A stretch of 64,000 nucleotides of DNA from NCBI RefSeq assembly GCF_009915685.1, contig NZ_JAABLP010000003.1; one strand, written 5' to 3'. The stretch's first letter is position 1. Every line of letters begins with the position of its first letter. Under the pieces are notes generated by a model. The model saw only the letters and a program-made list of their open reading frames with translations. It did not search any database and was not told where the DNA came from. This document shows, piece after piece, positions 23,255 to 33,030 of this stretch. Source of the DNA: Pannonibacter tanglangensis (GTDB lineage Bacteria > Pseudomonadota > Alphaproteobacteria > Rhizobiales > Stappiaceae). The position numbers were made by a program, and so were the translations under genes.

Positions 23255-24976
23255 ATGTTTTCAACGGGGGATCGGCACGTGAATATCACCCAGCGTAAGA
23301 TTTCAATCGGCTATCGTCTTTATGGATTGCTTGTCCTGTTTGCCCTCGGCCTTGCCGGCCTGATGGGCGTCGAATCCTGGCGTCAGTCGCAGAGCCTGAC
23401 CGAGCTGAAGCAGGCCGAGCTGCAGAGCCTGACCGAAACGGCCATCGGCGTGCTGGCAGATCATTACAAGATGGCGCAGGAGGGCAAGCTCAGCACTGAC
23501 GAGGCGCGCGAGCGCGCCTTCGACGTCCTGCGCGCCATGCGCTACGGCGGCGGCAACTACTTCGTCGTGCAGAGCATGGGGCCGGGCTATCCGGTGGTGA
23601 TGCACCCGGCCCGGCCGGACCTGGTCGGCACGGACCAGACGAAGCTGGCCGACGCGAACGGCAAGCTGTTTGCCAAGGAGATGGGCGATCTGGCGCAACG
23701 CGTCGGCAAGGGCACGGTGGAGTATGTCTGGCCGAAGGCCGGCAGCGACACGCCGGTCGGCAAGATCTCCTATTTCGAGGCCTTCCGCCCCTGGAACATG
23801 TTCGTGCTGACCGGCGTCTACATGGATGACCTGTCGGCGATCTTCTGGGCCGACTTCCGCACCCGGCTCGGCCTCGACGTGGCCCTGCTGACCGTCCTCG
23901 CCGGCGTCGCCTTCCTGATCGTGCGCTCGATCACCCGGCCGCTGCAGGCACTGCAGCAGAGCATGCAGGCCCTGGCCGATGGTGGCGTGGACATCACCGT
24001 GCCGGGCCTCGACCGCGGTGACGAGATCGGCGACATGAGCCGGACCGTGGCCGTGTTCCAGGCCAACGCCCGGGAACGCAACCAGCTGCAGGCAGCCCAG
24101 GCCGGCGAGCAGACGGCGCAGCTGGAGCGGCAGGCCCGCGTCGAGGCAGCCATCCGCGACTTCCGCAGCACCGTCGATCAGCTGCTGTCGGCCGTCGGCG
24201 AAAGCACGCGGGACATGGAGGCGACCGCCGGCACCCTGACCGGCATCGCGCGCGAGTCCTCCGAGCGCACCACCACCGCCGCCAGCGCCTCGACCGAGGC
24301 GTCCAGCAACGTCCAGTCGGTGGCCAGTGCCGCGGAGGAACTGTCCGCGTCGATCGCCGAGATCAGCGGCCAGGTGGCACGCACCAGCCAGATCGTGGCC
24401 AAGGCGACCCAGAGCACGCTGGTGACAAACCAGAAGGTCTCCTCGCTTGCCCAGGCCGCCAACAAGATCGGCGAGGTCGTGACACTGATCCAGGCCATCG
24501 CGGAGCAGACCAACCTGCTCGCCCTCAATGCCACGATCGAGGCTGCCCGCGCCGGCGATGCAGGGCGCGGCTTCGCGGTCGTCGCGGCGGAGGTGAAGGA
24601 ACTGGCGAACCAGACCTCGAAGGCAACCGAAGAGATCGGCTCGCAGATCTCCGCCATCCAGGCCTCGACCGGCGAGGCGGTGCAGGCAATCCAGGAGATC
24701 GCCCAGACCATGCAGACCGTCGACGGGTACACGGCCGAGATCGCGGCATCCGTCGAGCAGCAGGGCGCGGCCACGAACGAGATCAGCCACAATGTCCAGC
24801 AGGCCACCCAGGGCACGATGGACGTGTCGCAGGACATCCATCGTCTGGCCGCATCGGTCAACCAGACCAGTGAAGCGGCAGGACAGGTTCTGACCGCCTC
24901 CAGCCGGGTCAGCGAGCAGACCGACCGCCTGCGGGCAGCCTTCGACCGATTCGTCGGGTCAGTGTCTGCCGCCTGA
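23255..24976 (+). CDS. Methyl-accepting chemotaxis protein 3 (single Cache_2 sensor)
   Basis: A receptor of about 570 residues with an sCache_2-type periplasmic domain, recognised by RAMRYGGGNYFVVQS and PVVMHPARPDLVG, between membrane spans near residues 22-42 and 205-227. HAMP (RSITRPLQALQQSM) and a signalling domain with AEQTNLLALNATIEAARAGD follow. It ends GSVSAA without a tether peptide. sCache_2 domains typically bind small organic acids. The start is either ATG 23255 or GTG 23279; the GTG has a GGGGGA sequence 7 bases upstream and yields a more usual N-terminus, so the first eight residues are uncertain. Confidence 0.9.
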   Translation: MFSTGDRHVNITQRKISIGYRLYGLLVLFALGLAGLMGVESWRQSQSLTELKQAELQSLTETAIGVLADHYKMAQEGKLSTDEARERAFDVLRAMRYGGGNYFVVQSMGPGYPVVMHPARPDLVGTDQTKLADANGKLFAKEMGDLAQRVGKGTVEYVWPKAGSDTPVGKISYFEAFRPWNMFVLTGVYMDDLSAIFWADFRTRLGLDVALLTVLAGVAFLIVRSITRPLQALQQSMQALADGGVDITVPGLDRGDEIGDMSRTVAVFQANARERNQLQAAQAGEQTAQLERQARVEAAIRDFRSTVDQLLSAVGESTRDMEATAGTLTGIARESSERTTTAASASTEASSNVQSVASAAEELSASIAEISGQVARTSQIVAKATQSTLVTNQKVSSLAQAANKIGEVVTLIQAIAEQTNLLALNATIEAARAGDAGRGFAVVAAEVKELANQTSKATEEIGSQISAIQASTGEAVQAIQEIAQTMQTVDGYTAEIAASVEQQGAATNEISHNVQQATQGTMDVSQDIHRLAASVNQTSEAAGQVLTASSRVSEQTDRLRAAFDRFVGSVSAA

Positions 24977-25003
24977 GACCATTCGACCGAACATGACGCG
25001 GAC

Positions 25004-25030
25004 AGGGCCCTTCGGGGCCCTTTCTTTTTT
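25004..25030 (+). terminator. Terminator after chemoreceptor 3
   Basis: AGGGCCC-TTCG-GGGCCCT, a stable tetraloop hairpin, is followed by TTCTTTTTT. A classical intrinsic terminator. Confidence 0.92.
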
Positions 25031-25245
25031 GTGCGACGCAAAAAATCTCGTTGCCGAACCGGAAAGCCGGACACGTCCGCGGACGCTACGGAAATGGTCA
25101 TTTATGCCAATGATAATATTTCTCTTAACTTGCTAAGCTTTCAAATGTGACAACTCCGTAACGGCAGCAATATACAACCTGTTAAGCCATTCATGGGAGA
25201 AAGACCAAGAGTTAACGTGTCACATTTACTTTACACGAGGCAAGT

Positions 25246-27693
25246 ATGACTAGATTCGTTCGGATGTTTAATAACATTCGCCTGTTTTACAAGGTCTCCG
25301 GCGGATTCTTCTCGATTTTGCTTCTGATGGGCGCCATTGGTGTAACGGCGATCTACACGCTGGCCAGTCTTTCGCAGCGCAGCGAAATCTCGGATCGGGC
25401 CCTGACCTCGATCACCGACCTGCAGAGCCTGTCGGCGGACCGGGAGGCCTTCCTGCGCCAGCCGGGCACGCAAGCCGCTGCAGACGTCACGGCCAGCCTC
25501 GGGGCGCTGGAGACCACCTTGTCCGGCCTTGCGGCAAAGCTTGCGGGCGATCCGGACGCGCTCGCCAGCGTTGAAGCCGCCCGGACCAAGGTTGCCGCCT
25601 TCGGCACGACTTTCGCCGCCGTGCGGGCTGACAGCCAGGCCGTGGCCGACAAGCTCAAGGTTGTGGACCAGGCGACCGCACAGCTCGACAGCCTGACCCG
25701 GACCATCGGCAACGAGCTGCAGCGCCAGCAGCGCGATGCCGCCGATGCCTCTGTCCTTGCCGAGGCCGCGCAGAATGACCTGCGCAAGCTGGGGCGGACC
25801 GGTGCCGAGCTGCAGGCCCAGATCGACCTGCTGCTGCCGATGTTCGGCCGGGGTTCCGAGTTCAAGCTCGGCGACATCACGCCAGAGCTTCGGGCGCAGA
25901 TCGAGGCCTCGCTTGCAAAGATCAACGCGGACACCGCGCGCCTCGCCGGCTCGCGTCTGAAGGTGCTGCCGGAGGCAGACGGCGTGGCGATGACCCGGAC
26001 TGCGGAGACGCTGGGCACGCTGCTGCCGGCCATGCTGGACGAGACCAACCTGTTCAACCGCATGGGCCAGAAGAAGGACGTGGCCGACCGGCTTGCCAGC
26101 CTGGCGACCCAGACGACCGATGCCCGTTTCAAGATCTATGCCGCACTGGACGAAGCCCTGAACGCGTCGAACCTGATGCAGCAGAAGCTGGCGGACCTGA
26201 CGACGATCGGCCAGCAGGCGCTGGCGATCGCCAGTTCCATCTCGACGGTGAAGAACGGCACCACCAGCTTCCTCACCGGCATGGGCGACGTGGCCCCGGA
26301 CGCAGTGGAAGCCGAGATCGACATGCTGGGCATGCATGCCATGCAGCTTGACGGCGCCAGCCAGCACGTGCCGGCCGCCGCCGACGCGATTGCCGCGATG
26401 CCGCAGGCGCTGGACACCTATGCCGCTGCCTTTGCCGCCATCCGCACCGCGAAGGCGGACCTCGAAACCAACCGGGCCGAACTCGACCGGCTGACGCTGG
26501 CGCTGCAGGACACGGCGACCGGCCTCGCGCGCGGCCAGTCGGCCGCAAACCGGGCAGCCGGCGAGATGGCGGTGACCACCATCGCGGTCGCCGTGGTGGC
26601 GGCCGGCCTGCTCGGTCTGGGCCTCGCCTTCAGCCTCAACCTCGCGATCACCCGACCGATCCGCTCCATGACCGCCACCATGCGCCGGCTGGCGACCGGG
26701 GACACGGCAACAGAGGTGCCGGGGCTCGACCGCGCTGACGAGATCGGTGACATGGGCCGGGCCGTGCAGGTGTTCAAGGACAATGCGCTGGAACGCATGC
26801 GCCTCGAGGCCCGCACCCAGACCGAAACGGAGGCGCAGCGCCGGCGTCAGGAAACCATCGAGCGGCTGATCGCGGAATTCCGCACCACGGCCCGCGACCT
26901 GATCGGCTCGGTCGAGGGGACCGCGCAGGGGCTCGGCTCGACGGCCCGGTCACTGACCGACATCGCCAAGACCAGCGCCTTGCGGGCCGACGAGGCCGAG
27001 ACCGCTGCCGGCGCGGCCACGGGCAGCGTGGACAGCGTGGCCGGAGCGGCCGAGCAGCTCGCCGCCTCGATCAACGAGATCGGCGAGCAGGTGTCGCGCA
27101 CGACCCGGATCGTCAACGAGGCGACGGTCGGCACCCGCGAGACGAATGCCAAGGTCGCGAGCCTTGCAGCCGCAGCCGAGAAGATCGGTGAGGTGGTCAC
27201 CCTGATCCAGAGCATCGCGGCCCAGACGAACCTGCTTGCGCTCAACGCCACGATCGAGGCGGCACGCGCCGGCGAGGCGGGCCGCGGCTTTGCCGTGGTC
27301 GCTGCCGAGGTGAAGGAACTGGCCAACCAGACCTCGCGCGCCACCGAGGACATCTCGACACAGATCTCGGCCATCCAGCAGGCGACGGAGGACTCCGCCC
27401 ATGCCATCGGCGAGATCACGCGGGTGATGGATCAGGTCAACGACTACACCGGGTCGATTGCCTCGGCCGTGACCGAGCAGAGCGCGGCAACCTCCAACAT
27501 CTCGCAGAACGTGCGGGTGGCGGCTGCAGGCACCACCTCGGTCTCGAGCAACGTCAGCGTGCTGGCCAAGGCCGTGGACGAGACGGCCCGGTCGGCCGAA
27601 ATGGTGCTGTCGGCCTCCAGCGACCTGAATGGCAAGACACAGCATCTGCGGCAGGAGGTGGACCGCTTCCTCTCCGCCGTGGCCGCAGCCTGA
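25246..27693 (+). CDS. Methyl-accepting chemotaxis protein 4 (large helical sensor)
   Basis: An 815-residue chemoreceptor. Between a membrane span at about residues 18-38 and another at about 441-464 lies a periplasmic region of roughly 400 residues that is Ala/Leu/Asp rich and predicted almost wholly helical, resembling helical-bimodular (HBM)-type sensors but longer than the usual 250 or so. HAMP (ITRPIRSMTATMRRLATGD) and a PGLDRADEIGDMGRAV segment lead into the signalling domain with AAQTNLLALNATIEAARAGE. It ends SAVAAA. HBM receptors bind organic acids in the cases studied. It is the last of the four tandem receptors and is preceded by an A+T-rich 269-base region with a lone TTAAC half-site. 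Confidence 0.9.
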   Translation: MTRFVRMFNNIRLFYKVSGGFFSILLLMGAIGVTAIYTLASLSQRSEISDRALTSITDLQSLSADREAFLRQPGTQAAADVTASLGALETTLSGLAAKLAGDPDALASVEAARTKVAAFGTTFAAVRADSQAVADKLKVVDQATAQLDSLTRTIGNELQRQQRDAADASVLAEAAQNDLRKLGRTGAELQAQIDLLLPMFGRGSEFKLGDITPELRAQIEASLAKINADTARLAGSRLKVLPEADGVAMTRTAETLGTLLPAMLDETNLFNRMGQKKDVADRLASLATQTTDARFKIYAALDEALNASNLMQQKLADLTTIGQQALAIASSISTVKNGTTSFLTGMGDVAPDAVEAEIDMLGMHAMQLDGASQHVPAAADAIAAMPQALDTYAAAFAAIRTAKADLETNRAELDRLTLALQDTATGLARGQSAANRAAGEMAVTTIAVAVVAAGLLGLGLAFSLNLAITRPIRSMTATMRRLATGDTATEVPGLDRADEIGDMGRAVQVFKDNALERMRLEARTQTETEAQRRRQETIERLIAEFRTTARDLIGSVEGTAQGLGSTARSLTDIAKTSALRADEAETAAGAATGSVDSVAGAAEQLAASINEIGEQVSRTTRIVNEATVGTRETNAKVASLAAAAEKIGEVVTLIQSIAAQTNLLALNATIEAARAGEAGRGFAVVAAEVKELANQTSRATEDISTQISAIQQATEDSAHAIGEITRVMDQVNDYTGSIASAVTEQSAATSNISQNVRVAAAGTTSVSSNVSVLAKAVDETARSAEMVLSASSDLNGKTQHLRQEVDRFLSAVAAA

Positions 27694-27831
27694 GACAAGA
27701 AGGCACGTAGGCCGGGCACCCGGGGCGGGGCCCGCGGGGCACTTGGGCCCTCCGGCTCCTTGCTGGCCCTCCCCGCTCCGTCTGCGCCTCTCGGCCATCC
27801 TCCGGGGGCGTCCCCGGCGAGATCCGGACAG

Positions 27832-27868
27832 AAAAAGGCCCGGGCCTGCGCGAGCGGGACCCGGGCCT
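27832..27868 (-). terminator. Terminator of the cox-like operon
   Basis: On the minus strand a perfect 9-bp stem (AGGCCCGGG with CCCGGGCCT, plus-strand 27836-27844 and 27860-27868) is followed by TTTTTC. It lies 78 bases beyond the coxM stop and ends that operon. The plus-strand 251-base gap after receptor 4 shows no other gene. Confidence 0.8.
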
Positions 27869-27945
27869 GCGCCTGTCATCGGGGTCGGTCGTCCGATGCG
27901 ATCGGCTCGGTGAGCCGGATCAGGCGTTCACGTCAGACAGCCGGT

Positions 27946-28743
27946 TCAGGCGGCAGCAACCGCCCGCTTGGCCATCACCGTCACCAGATTGGCGCGATAC
28001 TCGGCCGAACCATGGATGTCGGAGAGCATCTCGCCGGCATCGACGGAGATGCCGGCCACCGCGTCGGCCGACCAGTTGGCCGCCAGTGCGCGCTCCATGG
28101 CCTCGACGCGGAAGACGCCGTTCTGGCCGGCTCCGGTGGCCGCGACGCGGACGGAACCATCCTTGAAGCGGGCGACGAAGACGCCAGCCATGGCATAGCG
28201 CGAGGCCGGGTTCGGATACTTGGCATAGGCCGACTTCTCCGGCACCGGGAAGCTGATCGCCGTGATGATCTCGTGTTCCTCCAGGGCGGTGTCGAACATC
28301 CCGGTGAAATAGTCGTCGGCAGCGATCTCGCGGCGGTTGGTGTGGATCGTGGCCCCCAGGGCCAGAACGGCCGACGGATAGTCTGCCGCCGGGTCATTGT
28401 TGGCAACGGAGCCGCCGATGGTGCCCATGTGGCGCACATGCGGATCGCCGATGCCACCGGCAAGCCGGGCAAGGCCGGGGATCAGCCGCTGGACCAGCGC
28501 GGAGGCTGCCACGTCGGCATGCCTGGTCCCTGCCCCGATGCGCAGGTGGCCACCGGTCTCGGAGATGCCCTGCATCTCGGCAACCTGGCCGAGGTCGATG
28601 ACATCGCTTGGCGCAGCGAGGCGCTGCTTCATGGTCGGGATCAGGGTCTGGCCCCCGGCCAGATACTTGCCGTCGTCCGCCCCCGCCATGAGGCTGGCGG
28701 CCTCGGCGACCGTCGCGGCGCGGTGATAGGTGGTCTCGTACAT
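27946..28743 (-). CDS. coxM: FAD-binding medium subunit of a CO-dehydrogenase-like molybdenum hydroxylase
   Basis: A 265-residue CoxM-type flavoprotein subunit, taking electrons from the iron-sulfur subunit. FAD-binding segments are AGGQTLIP (residues 29-36) and TIGGSVANNDPAADYP (108-123). I start it at ATG 28743 (MYETTYHRA), the family start, which has an AGGGAG site; an upstream in-frame ATG adds 60 unconserved residues. It is the last gene of the operon, 85 bases after coxL. The S-L-M order matches form II enzymes, whereas form I operons run M-S-L. Confidence 0.92.
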   Translation of the reverse strand: MYETTYHRAATVAEAASLMAGADDGKYLAGGQTLIPTMKQRLAAPSDVIDLGQVAEMQGISETGGHLRIGAGTRHADVAASALVQRLIPGLARLAGGIGDPHVRHMGTIGGSVANNDPAADYPSAVLALGATIHTNRREIAADDYFTGMFDTALEEHEIITAISFPVPEKSAYAKYPNPASRYAMAGVFVARFKDGSVRVAATGAGQNGVFRVEAMERALAANWSADAVAGISVDAGEMLSDIHGSAEYRANLVTVMAKRAVAAA

Positions 28744-28828
28744 CGTGTTGGTGCTCCCTGAAGGAAAGCGTGAAGGACGCAGGGACCGGGCACCGCCACC
28801 CTGGCGGCGCCCCGGTCCCCGTCTTGGA

Positions 28829-31192
28829 TCACTCGGCCGCCATCGCGCGGCGGTTGGCCTGGATCGCCTGCCACACCCGCTCGGGCGTGGCGGGCATGGC
28901 GAGGTCGCGGATGCCGAGTGCATCGGTGATGGCGTTGATGACCGCAGGCGGCGACCCGATGGCCCCGGCCTCGCCGCAGCCCTTCATGCCGAGCGGGTTG
29001 CCCGGGCAGATGGTCTCCGTCGTCATCAGCGTGTAGGACGGCACGTCGTCGGCACGCGGCATGGCGTAGTCCATGAAGGAGCCGGTCAGCAGCTGGCCGC
29101 CCTCGTCATAGGCCGCGTTTTCGAGCAGCGCCTGGCCGATGCCCTGGGTGAGGCCACCATGCACCTGGCCCTCGACGATCATCGGGTTGATGATCTTGCC
29201 GAAGTCGTCAGCCGCGACGAAGTTGATGATCTCGGTCTTGCCGGTTTCCGGATCGACCTCGACCTCGCAGACATAGGTGCCGGCCGGGAAGGTGAAGTTG
29301 GACGGATCGTAGAAAGCGCCTTCCTTGAGGCCCGGCTCCATGCCGGCCGGCAGGTTGTGGGCCGTGTAGGCGGCGAGCGCCACCTGGAAGAACGGCAGCG
29401 CCTTGTCGGTGCCGGCCACCTTCAGCTGACCGCCCTCGAACACGACATCCCCTTCGGCCGCTTCCATCAGATGGGCGGCGATCTTCTTGGCCTTGGCCTC
29501 GACCTTGTCGAGGGCCTTGACGATGGCCGACATGCCGACCGCGCCGGAGCGCGAGCCGTAGGTGCCCATGCCGAACTGCACCTTGTCGGTATCGCCGTGG
29601 ACGATCGAGACGGTGTCGGTGTCGACACCGAAGCGATCCGCCACCAGCTGGGCGAAGGTGGTCTCGTGACCCTGGCCATGGCTGTGCGAGCCGGTCAGGA
29701 CCTCGATGGTGCCAACCGGATTGACGCGCACCTCGGCCGATTCCCAGAGGCCGACGCCGGCCCCCAGCGAGCCCACCGCCGCCGACGGCGCGATACCGCA
29801 GGCCTCGATGTAGCAGGAGAAGCCGATGCCGCGCAGCTTGCCACGGCGGGCAGCCTCGGCCTTTCGGGCCGGGAAGCCGGCATAATCGACCGCCTTCAGG
29901 GCCGCATCCAGCGTCGCATCATAGTCGCCGGCGTCATAGCACATGATCACCGGGGTCTGGTGCGGGAAGGAGCGGATGAAGTTGCGACGGCGGAACTCGG
30001 CCGGGTCGAGCCCGACCTCGCGTGCCGCCGTCTCCATGATGCGCTCAATCAGGTAGGTCGCCTCCGGACGGCCGGCACCGCGATAGGCATCAACCGGCGT
30101 AGTGTTGGTGTAGACCGCCTTCACGTTGCAGAAGATCGACGGGATGTCGTACTGGCCCGACAGCAGGGTGGCGTAGAGATAGGTCGGCACGGACGACGAG
30201 AACAGCGACATGTAGGCGCCGAGGTTCGCCACCGTGTTGACGCGCAGGCCGATGATCCGGTGGTTGGCGTCCAGCGCCAGCTCGGCCTCGGAGCGGTGGT
30301 CACGGCCATGGGCGTCGGTGAGGAAGGCCTCGGTGCGGTCACAGACCCACTTCACCGGACGACCGACCCGCTTGGAGGCCCACAGGCAGACCATCTCTTC
30401 CGGGTAGATGTAGATCTTGGACCCGAAGCCGCCGCCCACGTCCGGGGCGATGACGCGCAGCTTGTGCTCGGGCGCGATGTTGTAGAAGGCCGACAGCACG
30501 AGGCGGGCCACATGCGGGTTCTGCGAGGTTGTGTGGAGCGTGAAGTGCTCCTCGGCCGCGTCATAGTCAGCCAGCGCCGCACGCGGTTCCATCGGGTTGG
30601 GCACCAGACGGTTGTTGGTGATGTCGAGCCTGGTGACATGGGCTGCCCTGGCGAAGGCAGCGTTGGTGGCCGCCTCGTCGCCGATGACCCAGTCATAGAT
30701 CAGGTTGCCCGGGGCCTCCGGGTGCAGCTGCGGCGCGCCCGGCTGCAGCGCCGCGACCGGATCGACGACGACCGGCAACTCCTCGTAGGACACGACCACC
30801 GCCTCCGCGGCATCGCGCGCCTGGCCCTGGGTCTCGGCAATGACCACGGCCACGGCCTGGCCGGCATAGCGCACGGTCTCCGGCTCGAGCGCACGCCAGG
30901 CGCCCATCTTCATCGGCGAGCCATCCCGCGAATGGATCATCCAGCCGCAGATCAGGTTGCCGACGCCGTCACCGACGATCTGCTCGCCGGTGAGCACGGC
31001 CTCGACGCCCGGCATCTCCAGCGCGGCGCTGGCGTCGATGCCGGTGACGCGGGCATGGGCATGCGGCGAGCGGACGAAGGCCGCATAGGTCATGCGCGGC
31101 GCGGTCATGTCATCCGTGTACCGGCCCTTGCCGGTGATGAAGCGCTTGTCTTCCTTGCGCAGGGCGCGAGCCCCGATGCCTTGAACTCCCAT
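28829..31192 (-). CDS. coxL: Molybdenum-binding large subunit, form II CO-dehydrogenase-like
   Basis: A 787-residue xanthine-oxidase-family catalytic subunit carrying the molybdopterin cytosine dinucleotide cofactor. The active-site loop reads AYRGAGR (residues 369-375), the form II signature; true form I CO dehydrogenases have AYxCSFR with the copper-binding cysteine. That cysteine is absent, so oxidation of atmospheric CO cannot be assumed and another substrate is likely. GGFGSK, the Q-loop region and the final glutamate in GCGEAGAIGSPPAV are in place. It follows coxS by 132 bases. Product and electron acceptor are unknown. Confidence 0.93.
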   Translation of the reverse strand: MGVQGIGARALRKEDKRFITGKGRYTDDMTAPRMTYAAFVRSPHAHARVTGIDASAALEMPGVEAVLTGEQIVGDGVGNLICGWMIHSRDGSPMKMGAWRALEPETVRYAGQAVAVVIAETQGQARDAAEAVVVSYEELPVVVDPVAALQPGAPQLHPEAPGNLIYDWVIGDEAATNAAFARAAHVTRLDITNNRLVPNPMEPRAALADYDAAEEHFTLHTTSQNPHVARLVLSAFYNIAPEHKLRVIAPDVGGGFGSKIYIYPEEMVCLWASKRVGRPVKWVCDRTEAFLTDAHGRDHRSEAELALDANHRIIGLRVNTVANLGAYMSLFSSSVPTYLYATLLSGQYDIPSIFCNVKAVYTNTTPVDAYRGAGRPEATYLIERIMETAAREVGLDPAEFRRRNFIRSFPHQTPVIMCYDAGDYDATLDAALKAVDYAGFPARKAEAARRGKLRGIGFSCYIEACGIAPSAAVGSLGAGVGLWESAEVRVNPVGTIEVLTGSHSHGQGHETTFAQLVADRFGVDTDTVSIVHGDTDKVQFGMGTYGSRSGAVGMSAIVKALDKVEAKAKKIAAHLMEAAEGDVVFEGGQLKVAGTDKALPFFQVALAAYTAHNLPAGMEPGLKEGAFYDPSNFTFPAGTYVCEVEVDPETGKTEIINFVAADDFGKIINPMIVEGQVHGGLTQGIGQALLENAAYDEGGQLLTGSFMDYAMPRADDVPSYTLMTTETICPGNPLGMKGCGEAGAIGSPPAVINAITDALGIRDLAMPATPERVWQAIQANRRAMAAE

Positions 31193-31324
31193 GGATGGTC
31201 TCCCTCAGGCAACATCTTGTGCCGATCCGGTCCGGTCGGGGCCGCCTCCTCACGGCGCTGGTCCGACCTTCCGGCTCTGAAGTCACGGGCCCGCGCGGTG
31301 CGCGGACCGGGCGGATCGTCCGCG

Positions 31325-31816
<492 letters not shown>

Positions 31817-31889
31817 GTTCCTCCCTCACGTCTGCCCGTGCGGATCGCGTCGCCGCCGGGCAGGATTGTCCGTCATCAGCTTGCGCCGG

Positions 31890-32594
31890 TCAGCTGCCCA
31901 GGGCGAGCAGGGCAATCACCGCCGCCAGCGCGAGAAGGCCCCACATCACGGGGCCTCCGAAACTTCCTTTCGCCGCAGCGCCCTCCACCTTCTCCTCGGC
32001 ATCGACCACCGCCTTCTCGATGCGCTGCTCGACATCCGAGGCCGCATGCACGACCGCCTCGCCCGCCCGGGTCATGGCCAGGGTGCCGGCCTCCTGAAGC
32101 ACGGCGAAATCCGGATCGTCGTCCTCCTCGGCCCTGGCGCGGGCCGCGGCAGAGGCGCCGGCAACGAGTTCGGAGAACTTGCCGAAGAAATCGTCGGCCA
32201 TCTTTCGGGCGGTGGAATCAATCAGCCGGCTGCCGAGCTGCGCGAGCTTGCCGCCGACCTGGGCCCGGGCCGTGTAGGTCAGGATCGTGCCGTCGCCGTC
32301 CTCGACCAGACGCACATCCGCCCCCCCCTTGGCAAAGCCGGCCACGCCGCCCTTGCCTTCGCCCGAAATCGTGTAGCTCTCGGGCGGGTTCATGTTCTCG
32401 AGGGTGACGACCCCGGTGAAGCGGGCCTTGACCGGACCGATCTTTGAAGTGACGGCCGCCGTCATCTCTGTCGGCGAGGTCATCTCGAGGCTTTCGCAGC
32501 CGGGAATGCAGGCCTTCAGCACCTCGGGATCGTTGAGGGCGTTCCACACATCGTTGCGTGGCGCCGGAATGCGGTATTCGCCCGACATGTCCAT
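31890..32594 (-). CDS. coxG: CoxG-like SRPBCC protein with C-terminal membrane anchor
   Basis: A 234-residue protein of the CO-dehydrogenase subunit G family, a START/SRPBCC fold (residues about 1-145, opening MDMSGEYRIPAPRNDVWNALNDPEV). The family helps anchor or mature the enzyme at the membrane. After a charged helical linker (EEDDDPDF to EEKVEG) a C-terminal hydrophobic helix (WGLLALAAVIALLAL) should insert in the membrane, consistent with a tether. The ATG at 32594 is chosen because it begins the conserved domain; translation could alternatively start two codons later. It is first in the operon G-S-L-M. Confidence 0.9.
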   Translation of the reverse strand: MDMSGEYRIPAPRNDVWNALNDPEVLKACIPGCESLEMTSPTEMTAAVTSKIGPVKARFTGVVTLENMNPPESYTISGEGKGGVAGFAKGGADVRLVEDGDGTILTYTARAQVGGKLAQLGSRLIDSTARKMADDFFGKFSELVAGASAAARARAEEDDDPDFAVLQEAGTLAMTRAGEAVVHAASDVEQRIEKAVVDAEEKVEGAAAKGSFGGPVMWGLLALAAVIALLALGS

Positions 32595-33030
32595 GGCGTG
32601 CTCGGCCTCCCTCGTTTGGCCCCGGCACGACCGGGGCACGCACAGGCCGAAGGATCGTTTCTCCGGCCGGGCCGGACAGAGACGATCGCCGCAGGCGTGT
32701 GCGACGGCGGTGGATCACCGCCAGATTGTCGAAGCCGGATGCGTCTGACAAGCCTGATGACGGGCGGTCGGCTCCCTCCGATCCGGAGCCGGACTGCGTC
32801 CCTCGCCTGGCTGCCGCGGGCCTCCTCCTGCCCTCACACCAGATCCGACGAGCCAGACTGTGCCGCAACGGCCTGCAGGCGCAACGGCCGCACGCCGCAG
32901 CATGACGGCCTTATGTCTCACCCGTGAGACAGAGCCTCTGACTGGCCCCAGACTGCCCCCAGACTGGGAGCAGACTTGGCCAAGACTGGGACCAGGGTCG
33001 CAACCCGATCGGGCGCCCGCGCCGGCCGGG
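32595..33030. other. Cox operon leader region
   Basis: The 436 bases between the regulator stop and coxG carry no supported gene. They hold an 18-bp palindrome (32914-32931) and, at about 32940-33000, a cluster of CAGACTG/AGACTGG-like direct repeats of uneven spacing. Being the upstream region of coxG, it probably contains the operon promoter. I found no sigma-54 -24/-12 element on the minus strand. Confidence 0.5.
32914..32931. promoter_or_regulatory. Palindrome TGTCTCAC-CC-GTGAGACA, likely activator site
   Basis: A perfect 8-bp inverted repeat with a two-base centre, about 320 bases before the coxG start and 100 bases after the GAF/Fis regulator stop. Its TGT...ACA ends resemble upstream activator sites of Fis-type enhancer-binding proteins. 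The neighbouring regulator is the obvious candidate to bind it. Confidence 0.5.

Noticed and set aside
32595..33030. Sigma-54 promoter for the cox operon
   Set aside because: I found no GG/GC -24/-12 element on the minus strand and the nearby regulator lacks the AAA+ domain needed.
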